Origin: Isochrysis galbana
Lineage: Eukaryota; Haptophyta; Isochrysidales; Isochrysidaceae
Length of the DNA: 64,000 nt
Assembly: GCA_018136815.1 (NCBI GenBank)
Contig: CM030940.1
Coordinates: forward strand, 368,443-432,442
Direction of reading: 5' to 3'
Shown: positions 41,763-50,408 of the stretch, in pieces
Position numbering within the stretch: position 1 is the stretch's first letter
Layout of the letters: every line of letters begins with the position of its first letter
The notes under the pieces: generated by a model
What the model saw: only the letters and a program-made list of their open reading frames with translations
The model's database searches: none
What the model was told of the DNA's origin: nothing
Position numbers and translations under genes: made by a program

Positions 41763-42647
41763 ATGATGTCGGAGAGCGAAACTCTGGTCGACGGGTTGGA
41801 GCAGTCACCGGCTTCGACCATCACGACCTACGCCCTCCTCGGGCCCACCCTCGACTGCCCGCCCTCGTGCTCCACGCTGCTGCAGACGGTTCTCTCTGTC
41901 AGCACTGCCATCAGCGCTCTCGTGGGAAAGGATTTCTCCTCTATGGCCTCCCACCCATCAAGGAGGCAGAAGAGATATTCGGTGCTCTCAGAGGAGAATG
42001 TACCCCTCGGACACGCCTTCCTCTTCGATATCGCAAAGCTCCAGTCTGAGAGAGCGCAGATAGGCCATCGAAGAGTGCATTTCCAGATCCAGGCAGAGCT
42101 CGTCTCTCTCATGCTGGCGGTATCGTGTGGTCTTCAGCTGCATCGCTCTATGTTGTTGATGTCCCTCGTTCTGATCGAGCGTATGATACGCTGCGGCTTC
42201 AAGCTTACCGTCATGAACGTAAGGCCCGTCTTGATCACCGCGTTGAACTTGTGCTCAAAAGAACAGTCAGATGAGGTGTGCATTCCATCCTCAATCCAGT
42301 GCACCGATCGGCATGCGCCACAAGTAGATGCCGTTTGAAGGCTCGGAAGGCGCCCAATTCACGCACATTAAGCTCATACCCTGCCCCGGCCTCTGCAGCT
42401 CATCTTCTGTGGCGATTTTGGGCTGCATGTTCCACCCCTACACTTGAAGCATCTGGCAAAGATGGAGGGGGAGATGCTTCATTTTCTAGACTGGAACGTA
42501 GGCCCTTGCAGCCCGGCCGTATTCGATCAGTACACTAAAGCCTTAGATGAGCTATTGAAGAGGCAAACAGAAGCTTTGGCGACACTGTACAACGATCATG
42601 GCGTCGTGCTCAAAGAGATCATGGCAACATATGCCTCGGCCGCATGA
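41763..42647 (+). CDS. Cyclin-box protein, PHO80/P-type-like
   Basis: Two exons (41763-42275, 42399-42647) join in phase to 253 aa. The cyclin fold is visible from about residue 115: LVSLMLAVSCGLQLHRSMLL, then LVLIERMIRCGFKLT, RPVLITALNLCSKEQSDE (the Lys-Glu region used by cyclins to contact the kinase) and, in exon 2, LKHLAKMEGEMLHFLDWNV followed by FDQYTKALDELL. The short single cyclin box and LIER pattern fit PHO80/U-type cyclins better than mitotic cyclins. A CDK partner is expected but not in this window. The N-terminal about 110 residues are not recognised. The copia insertion lies just upstream and may affect its promoter. The 123-nt intron is GT-AG. Confidence 0.75.
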
Positions 42648-43323
42648 AATCACGCCACAGTGTGAAAAACTCCACTGTGTGACAGTGAGCTCCCGTCTGA
42701 GATACTGTCCGATGCACGTGCTGCAGAGGGCACGTGTGCATGCTCTTGACCTCGCCATCTTCTTGAACCAATCGATCTTTTGACCGACTTTGACCGTTAG
42801 GAATAATTGGCCTCCAACATTCCTACCGTCATTCTCCTACAATATTTTCGAGCCTCCTGTGAAATCTCAGTTACGTTGAGCATCAACTACCTAGGAATGT
42901 GCAGGCTGCGTTGCCTTTTGAGGCCGACTGCCTTCGTCTGCGTCATCGTACTCTCTTAGAGTTTATGCTGTTTTGTCCCATCGGACACCCTCAATCTTTT
43001 GCCTTTGTCGACCTGGCACTTTTGAAACGAAAGAGCCTTGCGTTTTGATTCCCTCCAAGACGACGAACCAGCTAATTACTGGCCGCGATGGTGTCTTGTG
43101 CACATTATGAAAAGGGTATCGCGGAGTCAAAGGAAGGACGACGCGACACGCGCCCATGGAGTGCGTAAAAAAATACCTTAACAATCTAGCCGCTTTTCCC
43201 ATGGCGCGAGTCAGAGTGCTGGTGCTCCTCTTATCTTTAAAAAAGGGTCTGAAGATTCAGGGCTAACACCTAGCACTGGACCAGTAGACTCTACTTCCCA
43301 TCCGACAACGCACCTACGAAACA
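42648..43323. other. Intergenic, nothing recognised
   Basis: No coding segment. The DNA is less GC-rich than its surroundings. Confidence 0.4.
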
Positions 43324-43740
43324 TCACTTAACGACGACGAAAAATCCATGCTGTAAGTAAGAGCACCAGGGGATAGCATGGACGGAACAAAGCTGCGTCC
43401 GAGGGACAAAGATAACACCGGCTCCTGCCCCCTTCTCTCCAAACCCTGGCCGAAGCAGCGCGCACAGCCTCTCCGAACCCAGGATCTCCACTATGAGGGA
43501 ACGAGGGAACTGGCTCCTTCGTCCGCCGTCTTCGGGTGACGGTGTCGTCTTGTCGTCTTGCGTCGCCGCCTTCATTAGGTTATTTGCATGTTTCACTATG
43601 CTTTCCCATGTTGCTATAAACTTATCTCGTGGGATATATTCGCTTCCGACTCGTATGTATGTATCGTTGTTTTTTAGATACTGCTCGCATTCCTCCGGGG
43701 TAAACGCGTCCGTACACGCGTAGTTCTTAAACACGTTGTG
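43324..43740 (-). pseudogene. ORF fragment fused to a dispersed repeat
   Basis: The minus-strand frame encodes VFKNYACTDAFTPEECEQYL then YIPRDKFIATWESIVKHANNLMKAA, with more A/T at third positions than neighbouring genes, then continues into the repeat found at 49380-49460. No ATG starts it; the upstream TTTATTTAG could be a splice acceptor. The first about 70 codons look like real protein, origin unknown, and the rest is repeat sequence. It could be a relic or transferred fragment. Confidence 0.35.
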
Positions 43741-43774
43741 TACGGCGTTGCAATCTAAATAAATAAATAAATTA

Positions 43775-44040
43775 AAATGTTATATCCTAGCCAACCCCAC
43801 TAGCTAATTGGACACAACTTTTCAGCCCCGGACTCCCGCCATGCCTGGCGAGCCAGGTGTCCGAGTGGTACCGGGGGGGGGGCATTGCCCCCTCCCCTCG
43901 ATATTTGTCCTCCCCCCAGTGCAAGCACCGACCCTACGCACCCCAGCACACCCTCTCCTCGAGGCCACGCTGGGGGAAAACCCCTTTCGGGTAAAACAAC
44001 GCAGGGGGGGGGGCACTCGTGAGTTTAGGGGCCTAGAGCG
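43775..44040. repeat. TAGCTAATTGG repeat family copy
   Basis: Starts ATATCCTAGCCAACCCCACT, continues with CCCGGACTCCCGCCATGCC and GTGTCCGAGTGGTACCGG, parallel to 12395-12600 and 9367-9450. Confidence 0.75.
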
Positions 44041-44565
44041 CTAATCTCCCTCGCCCGAGCGAGTGGGCGCGGCGAGCCGCGGCCCTTCCCTCCTGGCTCT
44101 GGCGCCCCCGTCTTCTCTTACCCAAACGGGGCGAGAAGACACGTAAATGCCGGAGGGGAGAGCTGCCGCTCCCCCCTCCCCTCCCTCTTCCCTTTTCCTC
44201 CTCTCTTCCCTGCGGCGGGGGCCCATGGCGCGCGCCTGCGGCCCCTCGCTCAGGTCCCCAGATGGCCTGCAGGGCCTGGGAGCACAGCTCAGGGGGCAGG
44301 TGAGGCTGGGGCATGGCCCTGGCCCCTCCTGCCTCTCCCTCGCTGGCGCTCCGAGCCCCTGCGGGTCGACAGGAGCTGGCTGGGGGGTCCTGAACAGGGG
44401 GGCCCAGGGGGAGGAGGGGCTGGTCAGAGGAATGGGCAGGCCACGACGGGCCAGGGCGGGCGAGTCAGGCGGGCCTGTGGGGAGAGGAATGGGTCAGCAG
44501 GGCTGTGTGCTCCTGGCAAGCCATCAGGCGTGCCAGGAGAGTGGGTGGATCCTCCCCCATGGCAG

Positions 44566-45613
44566 CCCGGATGCCCCGTCAGGTCTCAGGTCATCAGGTC
44601 TTGGCGACCTGATACCTGATATCAGGTGATATCAGGACCTGATATCAGGCTGATATCAGGTGGTCCACCACTAATGTAGTATTATAATTTTCTAATGAGC
44701 CATTCTAAGATCCGAGGAAATGGACTACGTCTAGCTAGAAGCGGAGAGGGGGTTCGTGTGGAAGCGGAGGGGAGAGCCCTCCCCCCCCAGCGAACCCCCA
44801 CCCCTCCCCCCGCGGGAACCCCCGCCGCCCCCCCCCCGCGCACCCGCCTCTGCCGCTCCGCCGGAGGCGCACCCGCCCCACACCCCTCCCCCCCCCCAGA
44901 GCCCGCCACTGCTGCCGCTGTTCCCGCCCGCTCCGCCGCCAGCGCGTCCCCTGCTACCTCTGCTCGCCCCACCACCGTCCCCTTCGCAGCCGCCCGCCTC
45001 GCTGGCTCACCCGCCTCGCTGCCAGCCTCGCCGCTGCGCTCGCGCCTGCCCCAGCGCCACCTCGCCTCCCCCACCTCAACACCAGTCGCCCTCCCCCCTG
45101 GCAACCAGCGTCGCCGCCACCAGCCTCGCCTGCACCCAGCCTCGCAGCCACCAGCCTCGCCTGCACCCAGCCTCGCCGCCACCAGCCTCGCAGCCACCAG
45201 CCTCGCCGCCACCAGCCTCGCAGCCACCAGCCTCGCAGCCACCAGCCTCGCCGCAACCAGCCTGGCCGCCACCAACCCCACCGCCACCCCAGCCTCGTTA
45301 CCACCAGCCTCATTACGACCAGCCTCGCCGCCACCAGCCTCGTTGCGACCAGCCTCGCCTCCACCAGCCTCACCTCCACCCAGCCTCGCCGCCACCAGCC
45401 TCGCCGCCACCCAGCCTCGCAGCCCATCATCCATCCTCACTGAGAGGCATGGCCGATCGCTCGCGGTTCGGGTCGATGGCTCGTTTACTGACGTGAATTT
45501 TATTTTATTCTAAAGTTAGTAGTCATAATATCAGCCTGATATCAGGTTATCAGGTCTAGTAGGCCTGATAACCTGATATCAGAACCTGATATCAGCCTGA
45601 CGGGGCATCCAGG
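44566..45613. mobile_element. 1048-bp DNA element with 8-bp TSD and 18-bp TIRs
   Basis: The ends CCCGGATGCCCCGTCAGG and (reverse complement of the right end) CCTGGATGCCCCGTCAGG differ at one base. CATGGCAG is duplicated on both sides (44558-44565, 45614-45621), and the 8088-9367 copy shows the uninterrupted site CATGGCAGGGGAGG. Subterminal zones carry many CCTGATATCAGG-type repeats. No transposase is present. An 8-bp TSD with subterminal motifs fits a non-autonomous hAT-like element, although these TIRs are not the canonical hAT ends. A related fragment lies at 55005-55060. Confidence 0.85.
45105..45425. repeat. Minisatellite, CCACCAGCCTCGC-type units
   Basis: Irregular 12-15-bp units (CCACCAGCCTCGCAG and variants) repeat more than 15 times inside the nested element. 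The Ala/Gly/Arg and Pro/Ala/Ser open frames over it on both strands are repeat artefacts. Confidence 0.9.
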
Positions 45614-45689
45614 CATGGCAGGGGAGGAGTGGAGAGAGAGGGGGGCTCGTGCCCCCCCATGGGCGAACTAAGTATAAACTTAGTTGCGT

Positions 45690-46165
45690 TGCAATCTAGC
45701 TTGCTCCATAGTTCCGCCCAGCGGGGGTGCCTGCTTGGGCTGGCGTGCGTCGGGTTGCGGGTGGTGCCAGACGGGTCGTTGAGATAGAGCTCCGTCCCTG
45801 CTCAATTTGGTCGAGGTGAGCTGTAGCGTCCTTGTATTTGTAAGGGCATGCTTCCAGAAAGCCGGAAGTTTACTCACTCCTTGTCCTTGTAGCATCCGTC
45901 TGTAAGCGTTTGTGCGTGGGTATGTCGGCCAACACTGCCACCCTGCCCAGGCTCGTGCGGCAGAACCATGCGCCATGCGTCCAGGACTTGCTTCCATTGG
46001 GCCTGTCTCGCGTCCAAGTAGTTTAGTATCCATTTGGCATTTGGCTTGGACTGTTGTCCTAGTGGCTTTTGTGTATTTGTGCGGAAGATTTCTATGGATG
46101 TTAGCTTTCCAGTTTCTAGTTTTGAGGCGCGAGGCCCCCCTCCATCCTCCATGGCGACAAATCAT
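45690..46165 (-). pseudogene. LINE-like 3' region fragment
   Basis: The minus strand encodes WKQVLDAWRMVLPHEPG and, in a shifted frame, LPAFWKHALTNTRTL then LSQRPVWHHP. The W..VL..W plus QP-WHN-like arrangement resembles the region after RT in L1/Tx1-type non-LTR retrotransposons. It is frameshifted near 45900 and truncated; no RT core is present. The assignment is by pattern only. Confidence 0.45.
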
Positions 46166-46468
46166 AAGATTAGTCGCGGGGCGAGAATATTAAAAGGATT
46201 TTTAAACTACTTAAAGTGTTTGCTCGCAAAGCGTAGAGCACCCTCTGAAAAAAATGCCCGCTGCCCCTTCCTTTGCCTTTAGTCTTTTTCGCCAACTTCA
46301 TCTCAGGGGGATGTGAGGCTGTGAGCGTAGCGATGATTGACGTTGGGTACACAGGAGCAGGCCCTGCCTACGGCGGAAAGGCACTAAAGCTTGGCAAGGC
46401 AATAGTTGCTCGCCTCGCATCAAGTAGTGTCCGATGGCTAGTAGTCAGGAACACGGCCTATGCACGCT

Positions 46469-48553
46469 CTACAATGCCCCTGCAGAGGCGTCCAACCCGA
46501 GGCGCACCCACTCTGGACACATCCGGGCAACCTCGAGATGGACACAGCATTCGTCAAAGAGCCTTGCCCAATGGGGCCACACCTTCTCTTGGAGTGTGTG
46601 GTGCAATTCGCCTCGACACGGCACGACAATCGCAATCCGGAGCACGCAGGGGGCTCCATCGAAGCAGCGTTCGGGGAGAACAGCGAGTGGACCGTATCCA
46701 TGCTCATCTGCCTTTTGTGTGAAGATGAGCGCACCCGGACCCTGCTCGCCGCTCAAGTTGAATGCGGCGACAGCGGCCAAGTGGATGCGGAACGGGAGCA
46801 CCATAGGACCAAAACGCGGTGAATCGAATGCCATGCCGCCACTGAAGAGCCGGAGCGACCCGCGCACTGCAGGTAGCCATTGCGAGTCGAGGAGTAGCGT
46901 GCAGCCGTCGATTGCGTCGCAGAGCAGCGCTTGCAGCTGCGCATGCTCCCCAGCGCGTAGTCGCTCGATGACAGCGGCGGGGTTGTCGCACACGAGGTTG
47001 CTCTCGACGGCGTTGCGGATGGTGCGCGCTTCTTGCGTCTCGAGCCCTGCAGAGGGCCAGCTGCTCAATGCGGGCACATTGACCACCTCGTGCCAGCCAC
47101 CGTGACCGTCAAGCACGAAAGGAGTCTCATAGACGAGTGCACCCTCCTCAGTGTCGAGGCGAAAGTGGACAGAGTGGAGGAGCCACTCTAGCGGGCAATC
47201 CCGTCCTGTGGTGGTCGCTTCGTCTGTCGCGGCCGTGCCAAAGGCGGCCGCCTTAGATGCCAGCAGCGCGGCTTCTGCGCGCTTGGCCTCTGCCGACATG
47301 CCCTTGCGTGATGCAGCGTCCCCTGTGCGTTGCAGCACGTCGAGTGTCTCTGAAGAAGGTGGCTCCCGTAGGAGCCCTCTCCAAACTGACGCGATCGGCT
47401 GGGCCCGTGTGGCGTCCATCAAAGCGCGCAAGTCTTCGCTTGCAAAGAGGTGCGCGGAGAGGGTCTGCAGCGCGTCCTCATCCGAGAATTGCCTTGGATA
47501 CGCAGCGGCCGCAGCAGTGGCAGCGGCGCGCGCGGCGGCAACGATAGTACAGTACAGCTGCATGAGCCTCGCCGTCCGATTGCCGAGCTCCACCTCGCCA
47601 ACCTCATCCTCAAGGAGTGGCTCGAGCACCTCACCGTCAGGGAAGACCCTGTGTTGCCAGTGATGCGGCGGCCGGCAGTTGCTTAGAAAGAGAGTGCGCG
47701 CAGAGGCTACGCCGGTGCGGTGGTCAACGGCACGAACTGTCAGGTGTACGGCAGGTGATCGGCCGGTCCCTGCGCTATGGGCAGGGTACTTCTTGGCCGT
47801 TTCATCGCCGGTGCGCAAGCCAATGCGGACGACCGTCTCCCCCGGAAAGAGCAGTGAGGGCGCGCCCTGCGGGTCGCAGCCCTGCGGGTGCTCACAGAGT
47901 ACTGCCTCCAGACGGCTCTCTGTAAGTGAGAGTAGATCTTCGTCCTCGGCGGCGCGGTCGAGATACATGAACAGTGCGGCCCACCTGCCCTCCAAGCCGC
48001 GCGCGCTGGCCATGAGCGCATGCGTCGGGTCAAGCTTGTGATCGAGCACTGCGCGCATGAGGGCGGTGAGAGAGGCGTTGGTAACGACGACACGTTCTGG
48101 CGCTAGCGAAGCCTGGATGGTGGGCGGCATGATCTGGCACGCCGCGCGAAGCAACGGGACGGAGGCTGCAGCGGCGGCGAGTGTCTGCTGCCCCGCCAGC
48201 ACCGGCAGCCGCTCTCGCTCCGCCGCGCACAGCATAGCGCGGCAGGCCTCGAGGCGCGCGTCGAGAGGCTCGAGGACGGATGAGAGCAACACCTCGAGCG
48301 GCACGCCACTCTGCCCGAGGATCGGCTCGAGAGAAGCCCAGAGAGAGGGAGAGAGGTGGAGAAGCAGCTTGCGGCCGCTCAGCAGCATCACGAGGCCCTC
48401 CCACTGCTCCTCTGCGAGCTCGTGGGAAAGGAGGAAGCGGAGAAGAGGGCGGGCATCGGCTGACTCGCCGCATAGTAGCAGCGCGCACCCAGACGAGCTC
48501 AGCAGACGGCCGAGCCGGCCCGCACGCCGAGAGAAGAGGGCAGACGAGCGCAT
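46469..48553 (-). CDS. Large orphan protein, 694 aa
   Basis: A single uninterrupted ORF from the ATG at 48553. It is Ala/Leu/Arg-rich, mainly helical in the first 200 residues, with an alanine stretch near residues 335-350 (CTIVAAARAAATAAAAAYPR) and a compact C-terminal half including HSVHFRLDTEEGALVYETPFVLDG and RLFSGGMAFDSPRFGPMVLPFRIHLAAV. The latter reads like a beta-sandwich. I recognise no catalytic motif, signal peptide or membrane helix. The opposite strand also has long open frames, as expected for high GC; this frame is preferred for its length and varied composition. A CT tract lies directly upstream. Function unknown. Confidence 0.65.
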   Translation of the reverse strand: MRSSALFSRRAGRLGRLLSSSGCALLLCGESADARPLLRFLLSHELAEEQWEGLVMLLSGRKLLLHLSPSLWASLEPILGQSGVPLEVLLSSVLEPLDARLEACRAMLCAAERERLPVLAGQQTLAAAAASVPLLRAACQIMPPTIQASLAPERVVVTNASLTALMRAVLDHKLDPTHALMASARGLEGRWAALFMYLDRAAEDEDLLSLTESRLEAVLCEHPQGCDPQGAPSLLFPGETVVRIGLRTGDETAKKYPAHSAGTGRSPAVHLTVRAVDHRTGVASARTLFLSNCRPPHHWQHRVFPDGEVLEPLLEDEVGEVELGNRTARLMQLYCTIVAAARAAATAAAAAYPRQFSDEDALQTLSAHLFASEDLRALMDATRAQPIASVWRGLLREPPSSETLDVLQRTGDAASRKGMSAEAKRAEAALLASKAAAFGTAATDEATTTGRDCPLEWLLHSVHFRLDTEEGALVYETPFVLDGHGGWHEVVNVPALSSWPSAGLETQEARTIRNAVESNLVCDNPAAVIERLRAGEHAQLQALLCDAIDGCTLLLDSQWLPAVRGSLRLFSGGMAFDSPRFGPMVLPFRIHLAAVAAFNLSGEQGPGALIFTQKADEHGYGPLAVLPERCFDGAPCVLRIAIVVPCRGELHHTLQEKVWPHWARLFDECCVHLEVARMCPEWVRLGLDASAGAL

Positions 48554-48559
48554 CCCGCA

Positions 48560-48950
48560 CGGCTCTCACCCCGCTCTCTCTCTCTCTTCTCTCCTTTCTC
48601 TCTCCGTCCTTCCTCCCTTCTCTTCTCTCTATTCTCTGGCCTCTTTTCCCTCTCTTCCCTCGCCTCTCTCTCCTCTCTCTCCTCTCTCTTTTCTCTCGTC
48701 TCTTCCCTGCCTTCCCTTCTTCTCTCTCTCTTCTCTCTTCTCTTTTCTTTCCTGTCTTTTCTTGAGTCTCTTCCCACTCTCTCACTTCCGTCTGCCTTTG
48801 CACTGTCTCTCTCTCCTCTCTCTCCTCTTCCTCTCTTTTTCGCCTGTCTCATCCGTTTCTTCTGTCACTCTTCTCTTCTCCCCCCGATCATCTTCTCCCC
48901 CTCGCTCCCTCCTTCGCCTCTCTCTCGCCCCCTCCTCCCGTTGTTTCGGA
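48560..48950. repeat. CT-rich tract upstream of the orphan gene
   Basis: CTCTT/CTCTC blocks over about 390 bp, similar to 2690-3105. No coding sequence. Confidence 0.9.
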
Positions 48951-49270
48951 AAACAACGGAAACGATTTCTAATACTTTCATTGAGAAACAGATCTCGTAG
49001 ACGACGAGAATGATGAGAAAAATGAAAAGCCCCCCCTCACTCTCCTCTCTCATAACTCCGCCTCTCGCTCGCCGGCCTCTTTCCCCGTGTGCTAGTATTA
49101 TATTAGAGTAAAGGAATAGAAGAACAGAAGTACTTCAGAGACAGCTGTCAAATTTTGAAGAACTCCACCGCACCGGCCGCTGGGGGCGGCAGGGGAAGAA
49201 AGAGGGAGGAAGGAAAAGAGAAGTAGAGAGAGAGAGAGAGAGAGAGAAGAAGAAAGGGCGCACAGGCGGC

Positions 49271-49370
49271 NNNNNNNNNNNNNNNNNNNNNNNNNNNNNN
49301 NNNNNNNNNNNNNNNNNNNNNNNNNNNNNNNNNNNNNNNNNNNNNNNNNNNNNNNNNNNNNNNNNNNNNN
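49271..49370. other. Assembly gap of 100 N
   Basis: Exactly 100 N, preceded by GA repeats and followed by the dispersed repeat also found beside the other gap. Confidence 1.
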
Positions 49371-49374
49371 CGAG

Positions 49375-49760
49375 TTCCCGCCCCCTTCTCGCCAACTCCT
49401 GGCCGAATGGCCGAAGCAGCGCGCGCAGCTTCCCCGAAGCCAGTATCTCCGTTAAGAGGGAACTGGAACTGGGGAAGGGGGAAGGGGAAAGGGGTTGATG
49501 ATGGTACGTTAAGTGTTAATTAAGTAAGGATGGGTGTTAGTTAGGGAGGGTCATTAGCACGTGACGAATTGGAATGGCCCATAGGGCCTGAGGGCAATGA
49601 GGAAGGAGGCAGACCGGCGGCAGGCGCAGCGGAGGGAACGAGAACGAGAGAATTATAACGATAAATACCGAATGATGAACGAAGAGAAGAGAGAAGCCTA
49701 ACGAGTAACGAGCGTCGATTCGCGAATGCGACAGCACGCTGCCTCACGCCGCACACGTAG
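49375..49760. repeat. Dispersed gap-flanking repeat, copy 2
   Basis: CCCCCTTCTCGCCAACTCC through GAAGCAGCGCGC matches 43420-43500. The GGGAACTGG...GGGGAAGGGG segment matches 3206-3235. The segment ending TCGATTCGCGAATGCGACA matches 577-667. Confidence 0.75.
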
Positions 49761-50408
49761 CGGTAGCGGGGATTTTTTTAGGCATGCCCATTTTATGTAG
49801 GATATGGCTGAGCTATGTGCACTTGCAGCCTGGAAGGACACGATGACAGGATGAATTATGAATTAAGTGTACTATTACTATTACTATTACTGCTAGAATG
49901 ACAGGCCGGCGAGGCACGGGGGCCGAACGGCGTACCGGCTGTGAAGGTGAAGGTGCGAAACTGAAGCTGTTGGTGTGCTGGTAGCCTAACCACCCTCCAT
50001 GGCCATGGCTGAGTGCCTTTAGTCGGGCCCCAAGCAGCTATGGTCCAAAAATACCAAGGGGAAGGACAGGGGTGCTAAGAGTGGAGTACACACCGAGTAG
50101 AGTACTCTACTCCGCCGGCCCTTTGCCCCCGTTAGAACTTATAGCGTCATATGACATCTTGTTAGCTAGCATTCCTAGCCACATACACAGGACGAGCCAT
50201 GCGCCAACCGCGCACACACCCCATCGCGGGGTAGGGGCTCCGTTGCCGACGAAGGGCTACGGTCCCGCAGCACTAAGGTTATACTAACACAACAATAAAA
50301 CTCTGACGGCCCCTCTCCCGGCCATCATCCGGCGACTCCCCCCCTGTGCACTGCTAGGGGGACTGGGCTTCCGGTTCCGCACGCGGCTCTCACGCCGCCA
50401 ACTTCTAC
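49761..50408. other. Intergenic upstream of the helicase gene
   Basis: No gene. Contains a TATTACTATTACTATTACTG array (about 49870-49890). The motif GGCGACTCCCCCCCTGTGCAC (split as GGCGACTCCC and GTGCACTGCTAGGGGG) at 50331-50362 is shared with 8718-8745 and 59991-60019. Confidence 0.45.

Larger units (their letters stand above)
44041..45690. repeat. Foldback-family arm, interrupted by a nested element
   Basis: 44041-44565 resembles the right arm of the 8088-9367 element (TGGCCTGCAGG, CTCAGGGGGCAGG, CCTCGCTGGCGCTC, GGGTCGACAGG, CCAGGAGAGTGGGTGG). It resumes at 45614 with GGCAGGGGAGGAGTGGAGAG and ends AACTAAGTATAAACTTAG near 45685. The interruption is the 44566-45613 element. Confidence 0.75.

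Noticed and set aside
44682..45513. Ala/Gly/Arg and Pro-rich ORFs of 160-270 aa on both strands
   Set aside because: They are minisatellite translations inside a non-autonomous element.
46273..47105. Plus-strand ORFs of 149 and 223 aa
   Set aside because: They lie antisense to the 694-aa ORF and have Arg/Ser/Pro composition typical of GC-rich shadows.
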